A stretch of 64,000 nucleotides of DNA, taken from assembly GCA_022843405.1 (NCBI GenBank), contig JALHNQ010000005.1:1-64000 (forward strand), written 5' to 3'. Below are positions 15,541 through 23,563 of the stretch, in pieces; positions within the stretch are counted from its first letter, which is position 1, and the number at the start of each line of letters is the position of its first letter. The notes beneath the pieces were generated by a model, which worked only from the letters and a program-made list of their open reading frames with translations, did no database searches and was not told the origin of the DNA. A program made the position numbers and the translations under genes. The stretch comes from Methylocystis sp. Lineage in GTDB: Bacteria > Pseudomonadota > Alphaproteobacteria > Rhizobiales > Beijerinckiaceae.

Positions 15541-17154
15541 ATGAACCAAACGGCGATCACCTTTCACGCCCACGGCATGCATTGCCACGGCTGCGAACAT
15601 GTCATCGAAGCGGCGATCAGAAAGCTCGCCGGGGTGCGCAGCGTCTCGGCCAGCTATCCGACGGAGACGGTCGTCGTCGACTATGACGCAGACGCGACGA
15701 ATTTCGCGGCGATCCGCGAAAGGGTCGAACAGAATGGCTATCGCGTCGTTCTGACCGAAGAGGCGCAGCGCCGGCGCTCGCCGCTCGTGAGACTGGCGAT
15801 CTTCGTCGCCGCGCTCGCCGGACTCGCCGCGCTCATTCTTTTCGACACGCGTTGGATCAGCGCCGAGGGCGCGCCCGACATTGCCCAGCATATGAGTCTC
15901 GGCCTCCTGTTCCTCTTGGGGCTGCTGACCGGCTTTCACTGCGTCGGCATGTGCGGCGGCTTCGTCGTCAGTTACGTAACTGCCGATGCGCGCGCCGGAC
16001 GCTCGTCCTTCGTCTCGCATTTCGCCTACGGCGCGGGAAAGACGCTGTCCTACACGACGATCGGGGCCGCCTTCGGCTGGCTTGGCGCCTTCATCGCGTT
16101 CACGCCGATGTTGCGCGGCCTTGCGGGAGCTGCGGCAGGCGCGTTCCTCATCATCTTTGGGCTCAACATGCTCGGCCTGTTCGCGCCGCTGCGCCGCTTT
16201 CGGTTCGGGCTGCCGCGACCGCTCCAGAACTGGGTGAACCGAGAGGCGAGCGGACGTCACCGGCCGTTCGTCATCGGCCTGCTCAACGGGCTGATGATCG
16301 CCTGCGGGCCGCTGCAGGCGATGTATGTGATGGCGGCGGGAACGGGCAGCCCTGTCGAAGGCGCGAAGACGTTGTTCGCCTTTGGTCTGGGGACGCTGCC
16401 GGTGATGCTCGCCTTCGGCGCCTTGACGACGGTGCTTTCAAGCGCCGTGACCCATCGCCTGCTGACGGCTTCGGGCGTGATTGTCGTCGCGCTCGGCGCG
16501 GTAATGATCAATCGCGGGCTGATCCTCACGGGCTCCGGCGCCGATCTCGCGTCGCTGTTCGCGAATTGGAGCCGCCCCGCGCCTGTTGAACTCGCCCCGT
16601 CGTCGCAGGAGGCGCCTCTCGCGCTAAAGACGCAGACGATCGAAATGGAAGCCAATGGACTTGGCTTTACGCCTACGCGTTTTACGCTGATGCGCGGCGT
16701 CCCCGTCAAATGGGTGATCAACGCGACGGAAGTGACGAGTTGCAACCATCGGATCGTCGTTCCATCCTTGAAACTCGAATTCGATATCAAACCGGGGCGC
16801 CAGACCATCGAATTCACGCCCGAAAAGACAGGCGTCATTCCGTGGAGCTGCTGGATGGGCATGTTGCGCGGCGAGTTCGTCGTCGTGGACGCGCCGCTGG
16901 CCACGGCCTCTCAGCAAGCCGAACCCGTCGCTTCGGGCGTTCCATGCGCGACCGATGCGGCGCCGAGGCCGCCAGCATCCGCCGCGCCGCCGACCTATGT
17001 CGTGCGACGCGGCGATACGCTGCGCGCGATCGCAAAGCGGCTCTACGGCGACGAAAAGCGCTGGCGCGACATCGCCGCCGCCAATCCGACGCTCAATCAT
17101 AAGAAGCTGCGCCCGGGTCAAATCATCAATCTGCCGGCTGGCGCGCAACCGTGA
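15541..17154 (+). CDS. HMA - TauE/SafE-type membrane - cupredoxin - LysM fusion protein
   Basis: The 537-residue protein joins four modules. Residues 1-72 form a heavy-metal-associated domain with GMHCHGC (Cys15, Cys18). Residues about 78-345 form a polytopic UreH/TauE-like domain (GLLTGFHCVGMCGGFVVSY, FVIGLLNGLMIACGPLQAMYVMAAG). Residues about 360-450 are cupredoxin-like (GFTPTRFTLMRGVPVKWVIN, SCNHRIVVPS, PWSCWMGMLRGEFVVV). Residues about 485-535 form a LysM domain (YVVRRGDTLRAIAKRLYG). HMA plus UreH-like membrane proteins are generally linked to copper handling. The C-terminal LysM should bind peptidoglycan and place the cupredoxin in the periplasm. I infer a role in copper supply or removal near the envelope, next to the oxidase genes. 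The four-part arrangement is unusual. Confidence 0.85.
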   Translation: MNQTAITFHAHGMHCHGCEHVIEAAIRKLAGVRSVSASYPTETVVVDYDADATNFAAIRERVEQNGYRVVLTEEAQRRRSPLVRLAIFVAALAGLAALILFDTRWISAEGAPDIAQHMSLGLLFLLGLLTGFHCVGMCGGFVVSYVTADARAGRSSFVSHFAYGAGKTLSYTTIGAAFGWLGAFIAFTPMLRGLAGAAAGAFLIIFGLNMLGLFAPLRRFRFGLPRPLQNWVNREASGRHRPFVIGLLNGLMIACGPLQAMYVMAAGTGSPVEGAKTLFAFGLGTLPVMLAFGALTTVLSSAVTHRLLTASGVIVVALGAVMINRGLILTGSGADLASLFANWSRPAPVELAPSSQEAPLALKTQTIEMEANGLGFTPTRFTLMRGVPVKWVINATEVTSCNHRIVVPSLKLEFDIKPGRQTIEFTPEKTGVIPWSCWMGMLRGEFVVVDAPLATASQQAEPVASGVPCATDAAPRPPASAAPPTYVVRRGDTLRAIAKRLYGDEKRWRDIAAANPTLNHKKLRPGQIINLPAGAQP

Positions 17155-17221
17155 CGATTCGTCTCGCGCGCGGCGCCGCGTCGCGCGCTACGCTTGCCGC
17201 GGTCAAATGGAGGGGGAGGAC

Positions 17222-17782
17222 ATGCGCAGAAGATTGAGTTTCGCCGCGGCCTGCGGACTGTCGCTCTTCGTCGCCGCCGCAATCGCCGGCGACGACGACC
17301 ATCGCGAGCATATGAAGCATATGGACATGCAGCATATGGACATGGACCATATGAAGATGTCGCCGAAAATGAGCGACGCGCGCCAGGAGGTCGATCTGCC
17401 GTCGCCGATGCGCGCGCAGATGCTCTCGCACATGCGCGGACACGCCGAGGCCGTCGCCGAAATTCTTTCGGCGCTCGCCAAGGGCGACGGCGCGGCGGCC
17501 GCAAAAATCGCCGATGCGCGTCTCAGCCTGGCGTCTCCTGGCGCGGCCGCGTGCAAGCCGAACGCCAAGAGCGGCGAGCTCGGCGAAATGCCGGCGATGA
17601 TGGCCTCGCACATGCCCGACGAGATGCGCGCGCTTGGCCTGACGATGCACCAGCAGGCGAGCAAATTCGCGCAGGAGGCGGCCAAGATCGGGCCTGGCGG
17701 CGACATGCGTCCGGCGCTTGCCGAATTGTCGCAAGTCGTGCAAGCCTGCAACGCCTGTCACGCCGCCTATCGCCTCGACTAA
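17222..17782 (+). CDS. Cytochrome c'/c556-like protein with His/Met-rich N-terminus
   Basis: The 186-residue exported protein has a signal peptide (MRRRLSFAAACGLSLFVAAAIAG), then a strongly His/Met-rich segment (HREHMKHMDMQHMDMDHMKM, residues about 27-46), a helical region, and a C-terminal CNACHAAYRL heme-attachment site, the pattern of class II cytochromes c. The His/Met run looks like a periplasmic copper-binding segment. A GGAGGGGGAGGAC ribosome site precedes the ATG at 17222. It directly follows the HMA-cupredoxin fusion, which strengthens a copper link. The internal cysteine in GAAACKPNAKS is not part of a heme motif. Confidence 0.8.
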   Translation: MRRRLSFAAACGLSLFVAAAIAGDDDHREHMKHMDMQHMDMDHMKMSPKMSDARQEVDLPSPMRAQMLSHMRGHAEAVAEILSALAKGDGAAAAKIADARLSLASPGAAACKPNAKSGELGEMPAMMASHMPDEMRALGLTMHQQASKFAQEAAKIGPGGDMRPALAELSQVVQACNACHAAYRLD

Positions 17783-17797
17783 CGCGCGCGTGCGGGG

Positions 17798-17917
17798 CTA
17801 GAGCGCGCTCGCGAAAAAAGTGGACGTCGGTTTTTCGCGCAAATCGCGCTCTAAATTTATGTGAACGATCACGTCATCTGGATTTGGGCGGATTCGCCCA
17901 AATCCAGCGTGATCTAG
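17798..17917 (+). repeat. Dispersed two-hairpin intergenic repeat, copy 1
   Basis: This 120-bp element is bounded by CTAGAGCGCGCT at the left and GTGATCTAG at the right, and it recurs at 22213-22329. It contains two hairpins: one built from GAGCGCG/CGCGCTC with GAAAAA/TTTTTC, and one with arms CTGGATTTGGGCG and CGCCCAAATCCAG inside GATCACG/CGTGATC. It ends 9 nt before the xthA start codon and supplies part of its ribosome site (TAGGAG). Confidence 0.85.
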
Positions 17918-17926
17918 GAGCCGGCC

Positions 17927-18712
17927 GTGCGCATCACGACTTGGAACGTCAATTCGGTGAGACAGCGTCTTGCGCCGCTTCTCGCCTTCTTGCGCGACAC
18001 GGCGCCAGACGTCGTCTGCCTGCAGGAAACGAAATGCGAGGATCACGCTTTTCCTCGGCTCGAAATCGAAGACGCCGGGTATAATGTCGCCGTCCACGGA
18101 CAGAAGGGATTCAACGGCGTCGCGCTGCTGTCGAAATCGCCGCTGCAGGACGTGATCCTCGGCCTGCCCGGCTTCGACGGCGAGGCGCAATCGCGCTACA
18201 TCGAAGCGGTCATCGAAGACGGCGCCGGCGGCGTCATGCGCGTCGCCTCGATCTATGCGCCGAACGGCAATCCGCCGGATACGCCGAAATATACGTATAA
18301 GCTCGCCTTCATGGAGTCGCTGACGCGCCATGCCGAGGCGCTGCTGCGGCTTGAAGAGCAGACGGTTCTCGCCGGCGACTATAATGTCATTCCGCAGGCG
18401 CGCGACGTCTATGAGGCGTCGGCGTGGCTCGGCGACGCATTATTCTTGCCGCAGACCCGCGCCGCCTATCAGCGCCTGCTCAATCTTGGCTATGCCGATG
18501 CGCTGCGCGCCACGTCCGACGAAGGCGGGCTCTATACATTTTGGGATTATCAGGCTGGCGCCTGGCAGAAGAACAAGGGTCTTCGCATCGATCACCTGCT
18601 GCTCTCGCCGCGCGCCGCCGACCGGCTGGCGAATGTGGAAATCGTCAAATCAATGCGCGCCGGCGACAAGCCTTCCGATCACGTCGCGATCTATGCTGAC
18701 TTCGCCGCATAA
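17927..18712 (+). CDS. xthA: Exodeoxyribonuclease III
   Basis: The 261-residue protein begins at a GTG with MRITTWNVNSVRQRL and shows the exonuclease III/AP-endonuclease motifs VVCLQETK (catalytic Glu), YAPNGN, AGDYNVIP, KGLRIDHLLLS and KPSDHVAIYADF (catalytic His). It repairs abasic sites and removes 3' blocks. The gene is embedded in the sulfide island, and its 3' end overlaps the convergent TauE gene by 22 nt. A dispersed repeat forms its 5' leader. No sulfur link is needed to explain it. Confidence 0.93.
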   Translation: MRITTWNVNSVRQRLAPLLAFLRDTAPDVVCLQETKCEDHAFPRLEIEDAGYNVAVHGQKGFNGVALLSKSPLQDVILGLPGFDGEAQSRYIEAVIEDGAGGVMRVASIYAPNGNPPDTPKYTYKLAFMESLTRHAEALLRLEEQTVLAGDYNVIPQARDVYEASAWLGDALFLPQTRAAYQRLLNLGYADALRATSDEGGLYTFWDYQAGAWQKNKGLRIDHLLLSPRAADRLANVEIVKSMRAGDKPSDHVAIYADFAA

Positions 18713-19506
18713 TCGAGAATGCCGAGGGCGGAGCCGCTGCGCCAGAGCACATAGAGCGCGACCGCCAATATGATCGTCGCGAAAACGGCGTTCAGCGCGC
18801 CGCGCATTTCTGACAGGCGTCGCGCAACCGCGGCGCCGACAAGACCGCCGAATGCGCCGCCGATCACCAGCGTTCCGGCGAGTTCCCATTCAACCAGGTC
18901 TGAATAGGCGTAGTTCGCCGCCGTCGTCACCGCGAAGGCGGCGACCGCGACGAGCGACGAGCCGATGGCGTTCAAGATCGGCATGTCGGACGCGAACATC
19001 AGCCCCGGCACGATCAGGAATCCGCCGCCGATGCCGAAGAAGCCGGAAAGGGCGCCAGCGGTCAGGCCGGCGCCGACGAGCCGGGGGAAATTCTCGCGAT
19101 TGAGCCTGACGCCCGGATAGCCCGGCGCGCCTCGGCGGCGAAGCATCAGATAGGATACGACGATCATCAGCAGCGCGAAGAGCGCGAGCAGCTTCTCGCC
19201 ATTCATGAACTTGCCGAGAGTCGATCCGGCGAATGCGCCGGCGATTCCGAAAGCAGCGAAGACCGACGCGCAGCGCCATTTGATCGTCTTCGCGCGCGCA
19301 TGGTTGGCGAGGCTCATCAGCGCGTTGACCGCGACCGCCGCCGCGCTGGAGCCGATCGCGACATGCGGATTTGGAACGCCGACGAAATAGACGAGAAGCG
19401 GCACGGCCAGCACGGAGCCGCCGCCGCCGACCAGGCCCAGCGTAAGTCCGACGAGTCCGCCAGAAATCAAACCGAGCACGGCCTCCAGGGGCAGAGCCGT
19501 CAGCAT
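18691..19506 (-). CDS. TauE/SafE-family sulfite exporter
   Basis: The 271-residue polytopic membrane protein opens with LGLISGGLVGLTLGLVGGGGSVLAVPLLVYFVG and repeats a related half later (ALSGFFGIGGGFLIVPGLM), the two-fold TauE/SafE pattern. Members of this family export sulfite or sulfoacetate. It is transcribed divergently from the persulfide dioxygenase across a short AT-rich region holding a putative SqrR/BigR operator. The pair would make sense as a producer and exporter of sulfite: the dioxygenase yields sulfite and TauE removes it. Confidence 0.9.
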   Translation of the reverse strand: MLTALPLEAVLGLISGGLVGLTLGLVGGGGSVLAVPLLVYFVGVPNPHVAIGSSAAAVAVNALMSLANHARAKTIKWRCASVFAAFGIAGAFAGSTLGKFMNGEKLLALFALLMIVVSYLMLRRRGAPGYPGVRLNRENFPRLVGAGLTAGALSGFFGIGGGFLIVPGLMFASDMPILNAIGSSLVAVAAFAVTTAANYAYSDLVEWELAGTLVIGGAFGGLVGAAVARRLSEMRGALNAVFATIILAVALYVLWRSGSALGILDYAAKSA

Positions 19507-19529
19507 GTCGCGCGTTCCTCGTATAATAT

Positions 19530-19550
19530 TAGCTATTGCTTATTTAGCTA
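19530..19550. promoter_or_regulatory. Putative SqrR/BigR-type operator between tauE and the persulfide dioxygenase
   Basis: TAGCTA-N9-TAGCTA lies in the divergent promoter region. Positions 19532-19546 read GCTATTGCTTATTTA, matching 14 of 15 positions of the site before the RND operon. One site could control both divergent genes. Identity of the bound repressor is inferred. Confidence 0.6.
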
Positions 19551-19624
19551 TATCGCATATATCTAATCTGGCGCAAGCCCGAAAAACCGGGAAGCGCAGG
19601 AGCGCTGCAATGAAGGAGAGAGCG

Positions 19625-20512
19625 ATGCCGCAGGCGCCGTCCGTGAAGGGCTTCTTCGACGAGGCGACCAGCACGATCACCTATATCGTCAGCGACCCCG
19701 CCACGAAGCGGGCGGCGATCGTCGATCCCGTGCTCGACTACGACCCGGCGAGCGGGGTCGCTGATTCGCAATCGATCGACGCGATCCTCGCCGAGGCGGC
19801 GCGCGAAGGCCTAACGATCGACTGGGCGCTCGAAACGCACGCGCACGCCGACCATCTTTCCGCCGCCCAGATCGTCAAGGCGGCGACGGGCGCGAAGATC
19901 GGCATCGGCGAACATATCGACAAGGTCCAGAAGCTCTTCAAACCGGTTTTCGACGCGCAGGATTTAAACGCTGACGGCGACGGCTTCGATCGCCTCTTCA
20001 AAGACGGCGAGCGCTTCATGATCGGCGAAATCGAATGCGAAGCGATCTATACGCCCGGCCACACGCCGGCAGACGTCGCCTATAAGATCGGCGACGCCGT
20101 GTTTGTCGGCGACACGCTGTTCATGCCCGACTATGGGACGGCGCGAGCGGATTTCCCGGGCGGCGATGCGCATGCGCTTTACCGGTCGATCCGCCGCATT
20201 CTTTCGCTTCCCCCGCAGACGCGGCTCTTCATGTGTCACGATTACAAAGCGCCCGGCCGAGACGCCTACGCCTGGGAGACGACGGTCGGCGAAGAGCGCG
20301 CCAAGAATGTGCAGATCAAGGACGGCGTCAGCGAAGAGGAATTCGTCGCCGGCCGACAGAAACGCGACAAGGAGCTCGCCGCGCCGCGACTGCTCCTGCC
20401 CTCCATTCAGGTGAATATTCGGGCCGGCAAGTTTCCGCCGCCGCACGCGAATGGCGGACGCTTCCTGGCCATCCCGGTGAAGCTCAAAGGCGCCGCGGCG
20501 CGCGCCGGCTGA
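19625..20512 (+). CDS. Persulfide dioxygenase-type metallo-beta-lactamase-fold hydrolase (ETHE1/Blh-like)
   Basis: The 295-residue protein has the metal-binding motif ETHAHADHLSAA, then TPGHTPADVAY, VGDTLFMPDYGTARADFPGG and MCHDYKAPGRD, a combination that points to the ETHE1/Blh group of persulfide dioxygenases. These non-heme-iron enzymes oxidise glutathione persulfide to sulfite. There is no N-terminal DUF442 phosphatase-like domain as in some Blh proteins. I chose the ATG at 19625, which has an ideal AAGGAG six bases upstream, over ATG 19610 and upstream codons. It is divergent from tauE and adjacent to a putative SqrR/BigR site. Confidence 0.88.
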   Translation: MPQAPSVKGFFDEATSTITYIVSDPATKRAAIVDPVLDYDPASGVADSQSIDAILAEAAREGLTIDWALETHAHADHLSAAQIVKAATGAKIGIGEHIDKVQKLFKPVFDAQDLNADGDGFDRLFKDGERFMIGEIECEAIYTPGHTPADVAYKIGDAVFVGDTLFMPDYGTARADFPGGDAHALYRSIRRILSLPPQTRLFMCHDYKAPGRDAYAWETTVGEERAKNVQIKDGVSEEEFVAGRQKRDKELAAPRLLLPSIQVNIRAGKFPPPHANGGRFLAIPVKLKGAAARAG

Positions 20513-20517
20513 CGAAC

Positions 20518-21393
20518 TCAGTTGCGTTCGCGAAGATAGCCCTCGAGCATGGCGCCCGCCGTCCGGCGGTCGGTTTCGCTTGCGGAATTCAGCGCTTCGG
20601 CGTGCAAATCGACGATCCATTGATCGCGGGCGGCGTCGCGCGCCAGCGTGAGATACATCAACCCGCGCGCGCGGTCAGGCTCGCCGCTCGCTTCGCCGCT
20701 GAACATCATCCGGCCAAGCATCGCCTGCGCCTTCGGATGTCCCTTGCGCGCCGCCAGCTCCAACCAGTTCACGGCCTGCCGGAGGTTCTTCTTCACGCCG
20801 GCGCCGTCGACATACATGCGCGCCAGATTGTACTGCGCGTCGGCGTTGCCGAAATAGGTCGCCGCATAGCGAAAAAGATCAAAGGCGCGATCGAGATCCG
20901 GTTTGATCTTTGCGCCAGGAACGCCCTCGCGCAGATAAACGCCCACGGCGACAAAGGCGCTCGCCGCCATCGACCGTTCGCGCGGATCAGGTTCGTCGTC
21001 AGCGTAATGATCGACGATCTGCGAGAAATATTCATAGGCCTTGGCGTCATCGCGAGCGACTCCGTCGCCCTCGGCGTACATCCGGCCAAGCTTCCATTGC
21101 GCCAGCGGCTCACCGCCCTCGGCGGCGTAGCGCAGCGCCGCGACGGAGGTCGCCGGATCGCCCGCATGGTAGCTTTCCAGTCCCGCCCGCAACGCGGTGC
21201 GGGGATCCTTGAACATCGTCAGCGTCTGGTGATCGGCCCTCGCGGTCTCGCGCGGCGAATCCAGGGCTGGGGCCGGCGCGACAAAGGCCGTCACGAGCAC
21301 GACGAAGCTTGCCGCCATGAGACATGTCGGCAACGTCGCGCGCGCGCTGATCCGAGAGGTCGAAATCAGCCCCTTTTGATTTTCACCGACCAT
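20518..21393 (-). CDS. exoR: ExoR-like Sel1-repeat periplasmic regulator
   Basis: The 291-residue protein has an N-terminal hydrophobic export signal (LMAASFVVLVTAFVAPAPALD), followed by Sel1-type repeats (PLAQWKLGRMYAEGDGVARDDAKAYEYF, ADAQYNLARMYVDGAGVKKNLRQAVNWLELAARKGHPKAQAMLG). Sequence and length match ExoR of rhizobia, a periplasmic inhibitor of the ExoS/ChvI two-component system that controls exopolysaccharide and motility. ExoS/ChvI are not in this window. An internal start nearer the signal peptide is possible. It converges on the dioxygenase gene with a five-base gap. Confidence 0.85.
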   Translation of the reverse strand: MVGENQKGLISTSRISARATLPTCLMAASFVVLVTAFVAPAPALDSPRETARADHQTLTMFKDPRTALRAGLESYHAGDPATSVAALRYAAEGGEPLAQWKLGRMYAEGDGVARDDAKAYEYFSQIVDHYADDEPDPRERSMAASAFVAVGVYLREGVPGAKIKPDLDRAFDLFRYAATYFGNADAQYNLARMYVDGAGVKKNLRQAVNWLELAARKGHPKAQAMLGRMMFSGEASGEPDRARGLMYLTLARDAARDQWIVDLHAEALNSASETDRRTAGAMLEGYLRERN

Positions 21394-21799
21394 AATGCTC
21401 CGACTTTCCTCAACCTGAGAGACGCTCGACGTCTCAAGGCCGTACGCCAGCCGCCACCGGCGATCAGCGAGAGGGAAAGAAGGAACCTGCCGCCGAAAGC
21501 GAAATCTTTCGGCGTCTGTCTCCGCATCTCGAATGAGCTTGTGACACAGGCACCTTAGCTCAGCTTTTGTGTCTGAAAAGGGGCTAGCCCAACGTCAGCG
21601 TTGGGTAAGCCGCTAATCTATTCAACTGTTGCAATCCGATCACATAGCTGTTGCAGAAATGCCGCGTCGGATCTCGGCCCGCGCGTCGTCCTGACGCAAG
21701 CTTACGCCCGGACACGGCATATCCCCCGGGCCGCGCCTGTGCTTTGATGCGAGTCGAATCGAGCGCTCGCGCTCCAGGGAAACGGCATAAGGAACTCAC
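21394..21799. other. Intergenic region between exoR and cytochrome c, with hairpins
   Basis: This 406-bp divergent region has no supported gene. It holds a 9-bp hairpin CGCCGAAAG-CGAAAT-CTTTCGGCG (21491-21514), CCCAACG-TCAG-CGTTGGG (21588-21605), and GAGAC-N7-GTCTC near 21420. The first and third would lie in an exoR leader on the minus strand. No operator could be assigned to a known regulator. Confidence 0.5.
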
Positions 21800-22177
21800 A
21801 TGCAGCTTCGACGCCTGACGCTCGCAACGGCTCTCGCCGGCGGGACCGCAATATTCGCAACCTTCGCGCTTGCGGCGGGCGAGGCCCAGCGCGGCGAGCT
21901 CATCGCGAAGCGTTGGTGCGCGTCGTGCCATGTGGTGGCTCCGGATCAGACCAGCGCCTCGGCCGACGCCCCGTCCTTCTCCGATATCGCCCGGCGCCGG
22001 ACGGACAAGAAGAAGCTCGGCCATTTCCTGATGGACCCGCATCCGCCGATGCCCGACATGCATCTTTCGCGCAAGGAGATCGACGACATCGTCTCCTATA
22101 TCCGCAGCCTCGACCCGCGCCCGCAGCCGCCGGCCGAGCCCGACGGCAAGGATAAGGAGCTTCCAAAGAACGGATAA
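21800..22177 (+). CDS. Small class I c-type cytochrome, exported
   Basis: The 125-residue precursor has a signal peptide (LATALAGGTAIFATFALAAG), the heme motif WCASCHVV and a distal methionine region (DPHPPMPDMHLSRKEIDDIVSYIRSL), the standard features of a monoheme class I cytochrome c. The mature protein of about 100 residues ends in a charged, proline-rich tail. It would carry electrons in the periplasm. It stands alone in a long intergenic setting and is followed by a dispersed repeat, so its partner is not evident. Confidence 0.88.
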   Translation: MQLRRLTLATALAGGTAIFATFALAAGEAQRGELIAKRWCASCHVVAPDQTSASADAPSFSDIARRRTDKKKLGHFLMDPHPPMPDMHLSRKEIDDIVSYIRSLDPRPQPPAEPDGKDKELPKNG

Positions 22178-22212
22178 CATCCGGTCTCGCTTTACGCGGC
22201 CGGGCGTCCGCG

Positions 22213-22329
22213 CTAGAGCGCGCTGCGAAAAAGTGGATGCCGGTTTTTCGCGTAAAGCGCGCTCTAGAACTTTGAGATCGATCACGTTACTGCATTTGGG
22301 CGAAATCGCCCAAATGCAGCGTGATCTAG
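22213..22329 (+). repeat. Dispersed two-hairpin intergenic repeat, copy 2
   Basis: This is the second copy of the element at 17798-17917, with the same borders (CTAGAGCGCGCT ... GTGATCTAG) and both hairpins. The second hairpin has arms CTGCATTTGGGCG and CGCCCAAATGCAG, where copy 1 has CTGGATTT and AAATCCAG: a G-to-C change in one arm is matched by the complementary change in the other. It ends 8 nt before the queE start codon. Confidence 0.85.
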
Positions 22330-22337
22330 AGCGGGCA

Positions 22338-22970
22338 ATGGCCTATATCGTCAAGGAAGCCTTCAAAACCCTGCAGGGCGAGGGCGTTAACGCGGGCCGG
22401 ACCGCGGTCTTCTGCCGCTTCGCCGGCTGCAATCTGTGGAGCGGGCGCGAAGAGGATCGCGCCGGCGCGCAATGCCAGTTTTGCGATACCGACTTCGTCG
22501 GCTTCGAAGGCGAAGGCGGCGGCAAGTTCGCGGACGCGACCGCGCTTGCCCAGCATCTGGCGGGGCTGTGGGGCGAGGCCCGCGAGCGGCGCTTCGCCGT
22601 GCTGACCGGCGGCGAGCCGATGCTGCAGATCGACGCGGGCTTGGTTACGGCGCTTCACGAGCAAGGTTTCGAGATCGCCATCGAGACGAACGGCACGCTG
22701 CCCGTCATCCCGGAGATCGACTGGATTTGCGTGTCGCCCAAGGCCGGCGCCCCGCTGGCGCAGACGAGCGGCGCGGAATTGAAGCTCGTCTTCCCTCAGC
22801 AAGGGGTCGACCCCGCCGATTATGAGCGGCTCGACTTTGAGCATTTTCTGCTTCAGCCCATGGACGGGCCGAATGTTTCGCGCAATACGGATGCCGCGGT
22901 CAGCTACTGCCTGGCGCATCCGCGCTGGCGTCTGTCTGTGCAAACCCACAAGGCGGTCGGGGTGAGGTAG
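22338..22970 (+). CDS. queE: 7-carboxy-7-deazaguanine synthase
   Basis: The 210-residue protein begins MAYIVKEAFKTLQGEGVNAGR and has a cluster-binding motif C-x14-C-x2-C (GCNLWSGREE... to CQFCDTDF), then LTGGEPMLQ and IAIETNGT. The extended spacing between the first and second cysteine is known from the Burkholderia-type QueE of the radical-SAM family. It converts carboxytetrahydropterin to 7-carboxy-7-deazaguanine, a precursor of queuosine. I chose the ATG at 22338; the open frame continues upstream into the repeat without similarity. queD follows two genes later. Confidence 0.93.
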   Translation: MAYIVKEAFKTLQGEGVNAGRTAVFCRFAGCNLWSGREEDRAGAQCQFCDTDFVGFEGEGGGKFADATALAQHLAGLWGEARERRFAVLTGGEPMLQIDAGLVTALHEQGFEIAIETNGTLPVIPEIDWICVSPKAGAPLAQTSGAELKLVFPQQGVDPADYERLDFEHFLLQPMDGPNVSRNTDAAVSYCLAHPRWRLSVQTHKAVGVR

Positions 22971-22974
22971 GGAC

Positions 22975-23538
22975 GTGCCGTCACCAACGCTTGTGATCCC
23001 GATGCTCGAAACGCCCCAACTATTGTTACGCCCTGTGGGCCTGTCCGACGTTGAAGCCATTCAGGCGAAATTTGCGCGTTGGGATGTCGTGCAGTACTTG
23101 AACGCCGCCGTTCCATGGCCTTATCCAGCGGACGGCGCCTTGACGTTTGTGCGCGACGTCGCGCTTCCGGCGATGCGAAAAGGAAAAACCTGGCATTGGT
23201 CGATCCGGCCAAAAGTAGAACCCGACCAACTCATTGGCGTGATTTCTCTGACCGATGATCAAGACGACAACAGAGGGTTCTGGCTTGATCCCGACTGGCG
23301 CGGGAAAGGTCTTGCAACGGAGGCGGCAGACGCCGTAACGAACTTTTGGTTCGAAACACTCGAAAGGCCAGTTCTCAGGGTTTCCAAGGCGGTCGCCAAC
23401 ATCCCTTCGCGGCGCATATCCGAGAAAACTGGGATGCGAGTCATCGATTACCACGAACGCGACTACGTGGGCGGCCGGATGCCTGCGGAACTCTGGGAAA
23501 TAACCCGTGACGAGTGGCGGTTACGGAAGTTGCGCTAG
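22975..23538 (+). CDS. GNAT-family N-acetyltransferase
   Basis: The 187-residue protein shows the RimJ/RimL-like GNAT pattern: TPQLLLRPVGLSDVEAIQAKF at the start, GVISLTDDQDDNRGFWLDPDWRGKGLATEAADAVTNFWF with the acetyl-CoA pyrophosphate loop, and SRRISEKTGM near the end. The substrate is not predictable. It starts at a GTG 4 nt after queE (an ATG at 23002 is an alternative) and sits between queE and queD, but there is no known need for an acetyltransferase in queuosine synthesis. Confidence 0.85.
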   Translation: MPSPTLVIPMLETPQLLLRPVGLSDVEAIQAKFARWDVVQYLNAAVPWPYPADGALTFVRDVALPAMRKGKTWHWSIRPKVEPDQLIGVISLTDDQDDNRGFWLDPDWRGKGLATEAADAVTNFWFETLERPVLRVSKAVANIPSRRISEKTGMRVIDYHERDYVGGRMPAELWEITRDEWRLRKLR

Positions 23539-23563
23539 CTTGTTGTGGCGAGGAAAGACGAGA

